Part shown: positions 11,090 through 21,076 of the stretch, piece after piece | How the letters are laid out: the number at the start of each line of letters is the position of its first letter | How positions within the stretch are numbered: the stretch's first letter is position 1 | Source: Datisca glomerata | Lineage: Eukaryota > Streptophyta > Magnoliopsida > Cucurbitales > Datiscaceae | Assembly: GCA_003255025.1 (NCBI GenBank) | Contig: QANY01013732.1 | Coordinates: forward strand, 62,001-126,000 | Direction: 5' to 3' | Length of the DNA stretch: 64,000 nucleotides | Notes under the pieces: model-generated | Database searches by the model: none | What the model was told of the DNA's origin: nothing | What the model saw: the letters and a program-made list of their open reading frames with translations, nothing else | Program-made: the position numbers and the translations under genes

Positions 11090-11627
11090 GTTTTTCAGTT
11101 CGGCATTAATAACAAAAAGTAAAATATTTTAAATATTTTGAAAGGATATTCCTTAAAAAAATAACAAAATATTAAAGTTATGTTCGGTTTGATATTAAAT
11201 TATATATAAAATAATAAAATAATTGAAAATTATAGTTTTGATTCGGGTAAATTCGGTTTGAAAACTACCAAAAATTTGAGTCGAGCTGAAACTTCAGTTT
11301 TTTATTTTGACGAACCAAACCTACATAAAAAACTAACCGAATCGGTCATTTTTCGATTCGGTCGATTTGGTAATAAATTTTTCACCCATAACTTTATTAA
11401 ACTGTTTAACTCCTTTTGATTAAGCCTCTTTTCGCCAAATTTCAAACACTAACAGAAAACCCTTTTCTAGTTTATACTATTTTCTTTTTGGACAAAAAAG
11501 GTTCAGTTATTTCAAAACAAAAATTGACTCTCTCTCTCCTACAAAATATATCCATCACTATTTAGTTTAGTTAATTTTGGGTTATAATTAATTTGTAACG
11601 ATCGTTAAAAAAGAATCATAGTTAAAA
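11090..11627. other. AT-rich spacer with TTCGGTTTG-type block
   Basis: Between the gypsy fragment and the next transposon. It has several copies of CGGTT/AACCGA words around 11090-11380 (CCGAATCGGTCATTTTTCGATTCGGTCG), similar in style to 30755-30880. No gene seen. Confidence 0.45.
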
Positions 11628-11795
11628 AGAAAAAATTTCACTGACACCCCCAATGATTTCTTTAAATGACACTCACACCCCTTCTAAGTTTAGAAATATC
11701 ACTCACACCCCCTACGGCTTTTAAGTAAGGACACTCACATCCCTGTAGTTAGATTTTTTGTTAAATGGTAGTAAAAAAACAATAATACCCCTTAG
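11628..11795 (+). repeat. Left terminal inverted repeat
   Basis: It starts AGAAAAAATTTCACTGACAC and contains three ACACTCACACCCC blocks about 45 bp apart. It pairs with 16335-16503. Confidence 0.75.
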
Positions 11796-11849
11796 TCAAA
11801 ATCAAATTATAACCTAACTTACATTCTCTCTCACTCAAATCAAATCCTA

Positions 11850-12390
11850 TTTTACCCGAGATTACCTTCTCTCTCTGAAACCCTAGTCGGACTAGGTAGT
11901 GCTTGACAAATGGAGCTATCTGCGGTGGTGGAGCTCGGAGCTGGGCGCGGTGGTGGAGCTTGAAGCATCGCGAGGTGGTGGGGTATCTTATCCGGGTAAG
12001 ATATTTTGTGTATTGTCGTATTTTCTGTAGTATTTTCGTCCCCTCATAATACGGGTTGAAATTTCTTCAATTTTCATCCTCTTATTTTAGCATTTATGAA
12101 ATTTCTGGAGAATTTCTATTTTACCAGAGATTACCTTCTCTTTCACAAACCCTAGCCGGACTGGGTAGTGCTTGACAAACGGAGCTGCGCGTAGTGGTGA
12201 AGCTTGGAGCATCGCACGGTGGTGGGGTATCTTCTCCGGGTAAGATGTTTTGTGTACTTTTGTATTTTCTATAGTATTTTCATCCTCTTATAATACGAGT
12301 TGAAATTTTTTCAATTTTCGTCTTCTTATCTTAATATTTCTTGAATTTTTGGAGAATTTCTGTATTTTAGTATTTCTGGAATTTCTGTAT
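11850..12390 (+). repeat. 268-bp tandem duplication inside the TIR element
   Basis: The segment starting ACCCGAGATTACCTTCTCTC at 11850 recurs starting ACCAGAGATTACCTTCTCTT near 12118. Both include the GGTAGTGCTTGACAAA and GGTGGTGGGGTATCTT blocks and a TTTTGTGTA, TTTTCTGTAGTATTTTC tail. Two copies are seen. No coding frame is shared between them. Confidence 0.7.
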
Positions 12391-12701
12391 TTTGTGAGTA
12401 ATGTATTTTCCCTTCAATATTTTGTAATGGTTCTGTAATGAATATTGGATGGAATTTAATTGACTTATTGATAATGGGATTTAATTGACTAATGTACGTG
12501 TATCTTTATTCTTTATTTATTGTTAGCATCTTGGTTAATACTGTCACCTTATAATGCTTAGCCTCACAACCTTTGAATGCAATAGAGTATTAATACCCAA
12601 GGAAGAAAAAGAGCAATTGATAAACTATCTCTAAAGATATAACAGTCTATTAAAGATCATAAAATTCTAATATAATAAACATCATCTACTAAGCTAAACT
12701 A

Positions 12702-12995
12702 CTAATAATGATCATAATTATAAATGCTAAACATGGAAAAAAAATTTGAAGTGTCTGTCCAACTCTCCAATGCTTGCATCCTTATATCCATGCGTTTGAG
12801 CTCATCCTTGAGTTCTTTTAAATCATTGTTCTCATTATTAACTTCATTCGCTTCATCAAGAGGATTGCGCCATCTAAAATATTCACACTTGTTCTGCTCG
12901 CAATAATAATATAATCTATTTTTGTTTTTATCTGATTCTGATATCTTCACAGTAGCCCTTCTCCTGCAAGTATATATTCTATTAATAAATCTCAA
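12702..12995 (-). CDS. GRF-type zinc-finger protein fragment
   Basis: A 97-residue frame has C-x-R-R-A at residues 10-14, then YYYCEQNKCEYFRW at about 29-42, the spacing and aromatic residues of the plant GRF zinc finger. A charged heptad-like tail follows (LKELKDELKRMDIRMQALE), as in the small GRF-zinc-finger plus coiled-coil proteins common near plant DNA transposons. The first Cys pair is partly lost (CRRR where CxCG is usual), and the CDS may begin in an upstream exon, since a splice-like AG lies close by. It is probably a captured or element-borne remnant. Confidence 0.5.
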   Translation of the reverse strand: MRFINRIYTCRRRATVKISESDKNKNRLYYYCEQNKCEYFRWRNPLDEANEVNNENNDLKELKDELKRMDIRMQALESWTDTSNFFSMFSIYNYDHY

Positions 12996-13547
12996 AATCT
13001 ACTTGTGCAAAATCATTGAAACTAGATCTTGACATACTGCAGAAAAAAATATAGGAACATATAAAAGATAAGTAGAAGGGTATAGATACATCATATACCC
13101 ATATACATAAGTTATATAGAAACATCATATACCCATTACAAATCATGGTGCTGCCTTTAAGAGATTTCTTCGAACAATTGAAACCTATTTATGAAAGAAG
13201 TAAGAATCACCATAAACAAAGCATAAATTAAGAAATTAAGACTAAGTAAAATGCGCGGTGGGTTCGCGGGTGGCATGTTTGAATTCTTAAGAAATTTCAG
13301 GGGAAATAGATTTGAAATTACAGAGAAAGTAGGTCTGAAATTTCACCTTCAACCTCCAGACGCGGCGTGGCTGACGGGGGTGCTTCGTGGACAGAGAGAG
13401 AGGCTGGCAGTTCGCGTGATGGCTCACAGAGGTGGCAGTTCGCTGGTGGCTCATAGGATGGCAGATCGGGGGGTGGCTGGTCGTAAGTGGAGGTTTGTGC
13501 TTTGATGTGAGAGGAGGAAAGAGAACTCATTTGAGGAGAAGTCACGA
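12996..13547. other. Interior of the TIR element, no clear gene
   Basis: AT-rich to about 13240, then a GC-richer patch (13250-13500) with GGTGGC/TGGCTC repeats giving short open frames on both strands. No domain is recognised. It ends at the CACTA insertion. Confidence 0.45.
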
Positions 13548-13902
13548 CACTACAAGAAACAAGGGCTTTAGCGACCAACATTTTGGTAGCTAAAGCCCTA
13601 AAAAGTCATCGCGAAAGCCTTTCGCGACGAACAAAAGTTCGTTGTGAGCTTCGCCGTTTTTGCTTCGTCAGTAAAAGTCTTTCGTGATGAATTTTTAGAT
13701 CTCGTCTCATTAGCCTTTAGCGACAAAAAAAATCTGGTCGCAAAAACCCTGTCGCGACAAAAAAAATTGGTCGCGAAAGGCTTTCGTGACAAAAAAAATT
13801 GGTCGCGGAAGGTTTTCGTGACAAAAAAAAAAGATTACCGATGACATTGCCGACCTGTGTCGTTTAGATTTTTATCAGTGCATTAATTTTGTTAAGAAGT
13901 GG

Positions 13903-13913
13903 AGAGAGAGAGA

Positions 13914-13967
<54 letters not shown>
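13903..13967. repeat. (GA)n microsatellite
   Basis: An almost pure GA run of about 65 bp lies inside the CACTA element. Confidence 0.9.
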
Positions 13968-13971
<4 letters not shown>

Positions 13972-14489
13972 CGTAGAGGTAGATGGGATTGTTCCAGAAT
14001 TGGTTGTTCCATTAGGTTTCTGAACTGAAATTGGAACCTTCACATTGACTGTTTGCAAAAATACAGTAAATAGATAGATGTTCAACCTATTTCAAAAAAC
14101 AGCAAGTCAAGATTTATGTAACTTATCCAGATAATAAGTAACAAGAGAGCCGGCAGGAAATAGTATAGACATAGAATATTAAATGGCATTTGTAATAACT
14201 TCATAGAATTGAACAACAAAATAACCTATCAATTTAACAAATTTTGTAGTTCGATTATTACATTTATAACCACAAAGCCTAATATATAAGTTGATACCTC
14301 ACATAGTAAATAATTAACAAGTACCTTCAAATTATATAGTTGCGATATAGTACCATCATTTTTTACTGTTCAAATTATAGGGATCAATTAAACTTGGGAG
14401 CCAAAAAACTGCGATTGAATCAATTAACATGGACTAAACGAGTATATATATATAACAGATAACAGGTGAATTTATCTATTGTTTCCTAT

Positions 14490-15425
14490 TTCCCACTAGA
14501 ACTGTTGGTTCTTTCACAATTTCCTTCAGGAAGTCCACAACTTGATCCCTTCATACCATGGCATTATACTCAATAATTGCTTTGTCGCTCCACCCGAACC
14601 CCTGCAAATCTATGGCATAAACCTTGTATCTTTTAGCCAACTCAAGTATATTATACCTGCACAAAATAGGAAAAAAAGAACAACTCCCTAACACATTTGA
14701 GACCAGCGTAATCATCTATCATTGCCAACAATGAATAATACAAGTTGTTTAGTTCGTCATTCAGTTTGGTTTTTTTTTTTCCACAATGTTAGAAAGACCC
14801 AAAAACAAGTTTATCCAATGTAAAATTTAATTTCAAAATACTAATATTAAGAAATAACCACAGACACCACTACCAAACATGTTTTTAGGTATTTATAATT
14901 TTTCAGAAACCTAAACAACTTTCTTTGGTTTCATGCTTTTCTGAATATTGATTTACACATCACAAACAACACGGATGCTTAAATCCATTTAAAAAATCAA
15001 CATAAAATATACCAATCCAAAAATGATAATGTTCCATAACTTAATTTCATCTCACGCTTAACACCAGAAAGCCAATGCACCATGAAATTCAAAAAGGTAT
15101 AAAAAATAAACCTCCAATGAAATGCAGAAGCACCAAAACCGTGAATAAGAACAACTGGAAAGCCCTCTCCTTGTACAACATAGTGTATTTTGTGACCTCT
15201 CCATGTCTAGAAATTGTAGCCTTCAGGTTTAAATGGTAATCTTTCAACCCCTCAAAAGAAAAAACCTCCAATTGAAAATTTACAATAGAGATTAATTCAG
15301 CCAAACCCAACATGAGAAAATAAAATACTTAAAAACTAACCTTGAGCAGGTTCTGTGATTACAAAAGAGCTCACAACTGGAACTCCGGAGGCAAAGATTC
15401 CTCTCAAACCAAATTTTCTCCTATC
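14490..15425 (-). pseudogene. Captured alpha/beta-hydrolase exons (CLD1/pheophytinase-like)
   Basis: Three exons with intact splice signals can be read. About 15425-15341 gives GLRGIFASGVPVVSSFVITE before a GTTAGT donor. 15250-15112 begins after a GAG acceptor with LPFKPEGYNF, then a TAG, then TWRGHKIHYVVQGEG and VVLIHGFGASAFHWR. 14656-about 14490 begins after a GCAG acceptor with YNILELAKRYKVYAIDLQGF, then GWSDKAIIEYNAMV, a stop, RDQVVDFLKEIV and VLVG. The oxyanion HGFGAS and the cap-side core match the plastid hydrolases of the chlorophyll dephytylase group (CLD1/At5g38520 type), which remove phytol from chlorophyll. The part with the nucleophile Ser and catalytic Asp/His is missing, and two Trp codons are now stops. 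It is a transposon-captured fragment, not an active gene. Confidence 0.75.
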
Positions 15426-16334
15426 ATTTCACATTTGCTTCCTTCAAGTGAAAAAGTAATAGCCCAAATTTAAAAAAGAAATAAAAGCAAAATTAATGAA
15501 AATTTAGAATGAAGAATACAAAAGGGAGAAGTAATTTTAAAATCTTCTATTTCTAATGGAAGCATACTGAACTTTCTTCTCCAATTTCAAAATGAACTGA
15601 CATATCAGCAAAAAGATTTAAAACGAATAGAAGTTGAGAACAGTAGGAGCACTAATATACTAAAAATTTTAAAATACTTAACTAGACAACTAGTTCAAAT
15701 GCTCGAGAGACGACATAAGTTGTTAGCACTTACCGCTTATACTCAGGGGACTACTTATATTTCTCAAACTCCTACAACCATTCCTCGTCAGATAGAGGAG
15801 GCACAGACTGATGGAGGAGCCACGAACTGATGGAGGAGTTCTCTATCACGGACGAACTCAGTCGAGGAGGAGCTATTTGTCGTGAATGAACTCGATCGCG
15901 GAGGATCTTTACCATGGAGAATGACGGAGACGGACCGATAGAGGAGGTGAGAGAGGGAAGCATGTTTTTTCGAGGGCTTGATTGGGGAAGCAAAGATATG
16001 AATTAAGGGAAGCCTAGTATTTTTTTAGTGAGACCTTTAGCGACCAAAAATTTATTTGGTCGGTAAAAACAAGACTTTTGCTGACGAACTTAAAATTTCG
16101 TCGGTAAAACCCCATGAAAAATTTCGCGCGCACTTTTTTTCGAGTAAAATATCCAACCTTTTGCGACCAACTAAAAAGTTGGTCGCTAAAACAAGCTTTT
16201 GGTCATGAATTTATTTTGGTGGCTAAAAAGTTGGTGACTAAAAGATCATTTTCTTGTAATGTGGGGTGGGTGAAATCATGAGCTAGGGCTTTCAAAGGAG
16301 AATGACGGATTGAGGATGTTTTGGCAATTTTATG

Positions 16335-16503
16335 TTATTCATTGAGGGGTATTATTGTCTTATACTACTATTTAACAGAAAATATAACTACATTACTATG
16401 AGTTACTTAAAAATCTAAAAGAGTGTGAGTGGTATTTCTAAAACTAAAAGGGGTGTGAGTGTCATTTAAGAAAACTATAAGGGGTGTGAGTGAAATTTTT
16501 CCT
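16335..16503 (-). repeat. Right terminal inverted repeat
   Basis: The inverse of 11628-11795, with AGGGGTGTGAGTG blocks about 40 bp apart, ending GTGAAATTTTTCCT. Confidence 0.75.
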
Positions 16504-17766
16504 AAAAAAAATAGTGTAGTTCTATATATGTCATATTGGGGAAAAATTCAAACTCAAAATAAAATCCTCAATATTGCTATATATTGAAAATGAATGAACT
16601 AATTTTAAATTTTAAAAGTTGTATTTATTGTATATACTTCATTTCAGATCCTATCTAAAGGCTACGAACAAAAAGTTTCGTGACCCCAAACTCTATTGAG
16701 CCGCCCATGTGATGCTGCATAACAATACTACCCCTTTTAGCATTGAGAAGTCATAATCTTTCACTACCTCTGAACGTTTAGAAACTCGCGTATTTTTTGT
16801 TTCATACTCGAAAACAAGCTACATTTGACAACGTATGATCCGCTACTCATAGGAGAAACCCATATTCAATTCAATAATAAATACATATAATCTTAGTTGA
16901 GGAAGTCATATATTGTTTTTTTATTAGCTGATGAAATTGTAAGGCTTTTTGAGAAGCAGATTAAGGCCGCGCACGGAAGGATAAGTCCAAATTTCTTATG
17001 GTATGATATGGTGTATAGTGTTTTTTTGTTTGTTTAGGTTGTTTCTCTCTCCCTTGGATTTGGAGTATGACCTGTTATATTTTCATTCTTGAGTATACTT
17101 TTTAATTGATAAGTTAGGTTAGATAAAACCCACACACTCATATTTTAAAAGTCGTGAGTTCGAGTCATATTTCTAATTTTCTTTAAAATTTATAATGTAA
17201 ATTTGACAAAAACGATAGTATACCCTTTAATTATTAGAAAAAGAACAATGTATAGTTTGACCCTAGAAAAATATAGTTATAGAGTTGAATGCTGAGAATA
17301 ATTTAAAACAAAGAAAAATTTATTTATTAATGCTTAGGGACCATTCACTTGGAATTTTTCCGGTGTGATTGAGACAACCGCACACCCCAGTTAATCTAAC
17401 TATAAACCAAGTCAAATTACATAGCACAATCAAGCACACAACAGGGTTTTCCAGAAAATTGTACAACGACTTGACTAGGACGGAGTTTTAGAAGAAAATG
17501 ACATATCTGATCAGGGTTGGCAATGGAAGTTGAACTCTAACCTAAAGAGGTATTCATAAAAATAAACTCATCCATCACATAAGGAATCACACCTTTCTAA
17601 ATGGGACGGCAGCGTAATTTCTATGGAAGAAGGAAAATCCTATATGAGTGGTGAATACTACCAAGGTTAGAATTGCTAGGGAAAATATAGTTCGAACAAG
17701 TTTTTTCTTACATGACGACTTAACAACAACAAATCTATATTCTGACTGAATCAATTAAGGCTCACC
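16504..17766. other. Unassigned AT-rich stretch
   Basis: No recognisable gene or element. The last 350 bases, next to the minus-strand exon that ends at 17767, could be its 3' UTR. A GAGTTCGAGTC word at 17157 resembles an RNA polymerase III B box, but no A box or tRNA fold accompanies it. Confidence 0.4.
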
Positions 17767-17934
17767 TCATGGATTTAACTTGGTCAAAGTATCAACTACA
17801 ACACTTGGACGGTTCGATTCAGCATCTGCTGAATCACTATGTTCGATCATCGCCAAACCTTCATGTCCTGCCATAGACGAATGACAAGATTCAAACGATG
17901 CCGAATCCCGCGGATCATCTTCCTCAAATTGTGC
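17767..17934 (-). CDS. Possible terminal exon of an unidentified gene
   Basis: A polypyrimidine-rich intron-like stretch ends in ACAAG at 17935. Then 55 codons stay open to a TGA at 17767-17769: AQFEEDDPRDSASFESCHSS, then MAGHEGLAMIEHSDSADAES and a VVVDTLTKLNP end. Composition is acidic and serine-rich and codon use is unlike the surrounding AT-rich DNA, as in the disordered tail of a cellular protein. I do not recognise the family, and no upstream exon is visible before 19000. It could be a gene fragment left by transposition, or the end of a gene whose other exons lie beyond inserted elements. Confidence 0.35.
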   Translation of the reverse strand, partial: AQFEEDDPRDSASFESCHSSMAGHEGLAMIEHSDSADAESNRPSVVVDTLTKLNP

Positions 17935-19900
17935 CTTGTATATTTATTTTATTATATTCGATACAAGATTGGAAAAACAAAAGAAAAAATGCGGTGAACG
18001 TATTTTAAATGAGCAAGAAACACCAAACAAACTTGAAGACCCTCAACTGCGACAAGAAAAGAATGCAAAGAAATAAAGATAAATGTTCTAGGGTTTTCAT
18101 AGAGGCAAACTCTAAGTTGGAATGATAATTACAAAATCTTCCAAGATATCTTTGCAAGATCGAGATTCTCCAATGAAAACTTTTCATAGAGAAATATTCA
18201 CGCTAAAGTTCAAACTATGCAAGTCAATCTTTTCGATCAAGTCATCTTACCTATCAGGGCCAAACCGACCTTATGGTTCAGTGCCATAGGGAATGCTTGC
18301 CGGTTTGGCAAGGCCGAACCATCTTTATGGTTTCATCCAACTAAATCCTTTTCCCACATGATTCAAATTATTCTAGACCTTTGCGGGGCCTTTCCACGAA
18401 CTAAACTAGATGGTGAGTGATTTTAATAATAAAAACCCTTAGTTGAGAATTAAGAAAACAAGAATGAAATTTTTAGTACTCATTCATATAATTTAATATC
18501 ACATATGCATCTGTTTTAAAATTCAAGAGCATGCTTATTTTATCTTCAAAATATGAATAAAAGATTGTGACAATATATTATAAGAATACGTACAGACCTT
18601 TCCTACACAATTAGTAATGAAATTGTTTTCGTTCCCGTACGTGGTCTTATGTTGCCCGCGACCATTAGCATATCAATAGAGGCAAAGATTGTTTGACAAG
18701 TAATGCAGAATTTTTAAATAGGACAAGAATTGATTGCCACCATAGATTTTATTAGTGCTTTGTCCTTATTACAACTGACGTGCTACACATACACATAGTT
18801 AATTAGGAATAAATATAGCATATCATATGGGATTAATTTTTACGTTTTTACAAATAAAATAACAATGAACTTATAAAAACTAAGCAATACATACGTGTAA
18901 TGAGCGTGAAATTAAATTTTTACATTTTGTCATGAAATTAAATCTTTATATTCATAAAAGCGTTTTGTTCATGTGAATGAAAAATAAATATATTTAGCAC
19001 CATACTAATTGTTTTCAATTTATGCGCGTGGAGTTAAGACAATGTTATATTATAATTATTTTTATTTACTGATATATTATTATTAAATAAATTTATATAA
19101 TATCATGCGTGTTTTCAAAAAAAATAATAATTAAGAGAATATAGCATAAATATGTTACAAATATTTAAAAGAAAAGGTGACATCTCGAGAATTATGTGTT
19201 ATTTCATTTTCTAATATTTGATCTTTATATAATTAAATTTTATCTGTAAACTTTGTGTGTAACTATAATTATATAACATACTAATTACACTAACATATAA
19301 TATATATAGCATAACTAAGGTTTCTAAAAATATGTTATAACTGAGTTATAATTCACTTTATATTAAAATAATTTAGTAGGCAAAGCTGTAGTTTTAAATA
19401 GTTGCCAAAATACAATCACATTTATCAAATTAACATTAGCTTAATTTTTTTATTAATTATTTAGTTATTTAAATTCATTAAATAGGTTAATACATTTAAA
19501 AATTAATGCCCTGTTTAATTAATTTATTATAGTGGCAAAAACAATCAATTATTAAATGGCATATATAAATAGTAAGCTTATTTAAGCACGTCTCAATAAT
19601 AAATGATAAAAAATGTCTAAAAAAATTTCTCGTATCCTTCACATGTTTAGTATATTATAGATTAACACATTTATTTATAATTTTAAGTTTCTAACGCATG
19701 ACTATTCTTATTATATTAAAACGTACAATGAATGCTTGGGATTATTTTTCTCAAGAATTCAAGACTGAATTAATAAAAAATTGATTTTTTTAGTGGTCAA
19801 GAAATTGGGGTCATCTTAAGCGCGCCTCAATTAATCCCTCTCTGGTGATATGAAAGGGTGTAATCTCCTAAATTATTTGACCCGGACATGGTATTTGAGA
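17935..19900. other. Unassigned stretch, mostly AT-rich
   Basis: 18040-18400 is of more balanced composition, with a near-repeat of ACCTTATGGTTCAGTGCCATAG and CATCTTTATGGTTTCATCC joined by GCCGGTTTGGCAAGGCCGAA, which could be a piece of an LTR. The remainder is AT-rich with no frame, RNA or repeat that I can support. Confidence 0.4.
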
Positions 19901-19939
19901 TGCATTAGTCAGGATACTCAAGTAATTAAAGTAAACTAT

Positions 19940-20510
19940 TAACTATGGATTACATTATACGACATATCCACCTGTATTGGAGGGATTTAGTGATGCTGAC
20001 TGGATATCTAGGATTGCATTATACGATATACCCACCTGTGTTGGAGGGATTTAGTGATGCTGACTGGATATCTTACAGTCTGGAAACTAAATCCACCAGA
20101 AGATATGTTTTTATCCTAGGTGGTGGAGTTATATCTTGAAAGTCTATGAAGCACACTTGTACAGCTCATTCGAGTATATGGAATCATAATTCACAGCATT
20201 GGACAAGGTTGGTGAAGAAGTTGAATGGTTTAGAAATTTCCTGAAAAACATTCTGGTGTGGCCAAAGCCTGTGTCACCCATATGCATACATTGTGACAAT
20301 ATGGCTAGTACCTTTAGAGCAAATAATAATGTGTATAATGGTAAGTCTAGACACATCAAATGTAGACATAATACCATTAAACAATTACTCTCAAATAACT
20401 TGATTTCCATTGACTTCATTAGGTCAAAGAAAAATCTGGCAAATCCTTTAACGATATGATTATCAAATGAATAAGTAAACATGACATCGAGGGGAATGAG
20501 CTTAAAGCCA
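19940..20510 (+). pseudogene. Copia-type RNase H / end of pol, decayed
   Basis: A Ty1/copia polyprotein tail. LHYTIYPPVLEGFSDADWIS with TKSTRRYVFILGGGVIS is the start of RNase H; EEVEWFRNFL, PVSPICIHCDN and YNGKSRHIKCRHNTIKQLL with SIDFIRSKKNLANPLT is its end. A 64-bp tandem duplication (19947 and 20011, GGATTRCATTATACGAYATA) shifts the frame at the start, and Trp and other codons are now stops. The typical copia tail RGMSLKPI can be read at 20492-20510. Upstream pol is missing. Confidence 0.85.
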
Positions 20511-21076
20511 ATTCAATGATCATTCTGGTAGTAACTTAACCTAATTGATTGGAGATCCCAAGATATAAGTTTAATAGGCAAACTGGCAGAAATGATTTAT
20601 AATAAAAAACAAATAAACTTTGTTTCTTCCCATTCTAATGTTGCAACGAAAGTGTGTTGTCTGTCGACGTTGAGGATATACTTAGTATTTAATGACACTG
20701 ATATCTTGCTTGCAAGAGGAGTATAGACAGATTACTCTTATTCATTGTCACATATATGAGAGTAGAAGTGAGATCGCTTCTGTGAGAGATTTCAAGGCTC
20801 AATCTCTCTAAATCTCTCATGGAAACAATATATGTTTAGAATCAGAACTAAAATCGCATGAACTCAAACGTATTAAGATGAGTTGTGTCTGGCATTATTG
20901 TCTTGGTTTACTTCAGAGGAAGGACAATTCAAGAATGTTATTCACTATTCTTTAGAGTAAATCTGATTAATCCTCACTAAGGTCAAGTCTAAAAAACACA
21001 TGTCCTGTGCAAAACTCATATGATTCTTTTTCCCGGTGTCATTATTGTCTGAGGGTATTTTCATTCATGGGGTGAT
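20511..21076 (+). other. Copia 3' untranslated region up to polypurine-like tract
   Basis: Non-coding sequence between the copia pol end and a putative LTR start. It ends in ATGGGGTGAT directly before TGTTGGAG (21077), which has the form of a degenerate polypurine tract plus an LTR start. Confidence 0.5.

Larger units (their letters stand above)
7440..11090 (+). mobile_element. Ty3/gypsy-type LTR retrotransposon fragment with an inverted gag copy
   Basis: A GC-rich island. An LTR (8262-9068) and primer-binding site (9071-9090) are followed by a repeat-rich gag-like region. A reverse-complement copy of 9319-10260 lies at 7440-8261, directly left of the LTR. Pol is absent. The rightward part ends in tandem repeats near 11085. 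The best reading is one element inserted antiparallel into another copy of its family, or a self-insertion product, later truncated on both sides. The PBS type suggests the Ogre/Tat side of Ty3/gypsy, but that is an inference from the PBS alone. Confidence 0.65.
13548..16261 (-). mobile_element. Non-autonomous CACTA (En/Spm-type) element with captured gene
   Basis: The left end is CACTACAAGAAA and the right end is TTTCTTGTAATG, one mismatch from the perfect inverse. Subterminal repeats typical of CACTA elements lie at both ends: TTAGCGACCAA, TTGGTCGCGAAAGG and TCGTCGGTAAAA variants at 13560-13850 and 16030-16240, in opposite orientations. There is no transposase; the middle holds a captured alpha/beta-hydrolase fragment (14490-15425). 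The flanking triplets (CGA and TGG) do not match, so the target duplication is lost or mutated. It sits inside the 11628-16503 element. Confidence 0.8.
11628..16503. mobile_element. DNA transposon with about 165-bp terminal inverted repeats
   Basis: The ends 11628-11795 and about 16335-16503 are inverted copies of each other: AAATTTCACTCACACCCC, AAATGACACTCACACCCCTT, AGAAATA-CACTCACAC, then GTTAAATAGTAGTA and AATAATACCCCT. Long inverted repeats and a GRF zinc-finger fragment inside fit a Mutator-like element, but no transposase is left. I could not see a matching 9-bp target duplication in the A-rich flanks. It is interrupted by the CACTA element at 13548-16261. Confidence 0.72.

Noticed and set aside
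13251..13505. 84-codon plus-strand frame
   Set aside because: It sits in a GC-rich TGGC-repeat patch of a transposon, an equally long frame exists on the other strand, and no motif is present.
13545..16264. Three-base target duplication of the CACTA element
   Set aside because: The flanking triplets CGA and TGG do not match, so I do not claim one.
11619..16512. Nine-base target duplication of the outer TIR element
   Set aside because: The A-rich flanks (TAGTTAAAA and AAAAAAAAT) are not convincing copies.
17150..17170. tRNA gene or SINE suggested by GAGTTCGAGTC
   Set aside because: No A box, acceptor stem or poly(T) end fits around it.
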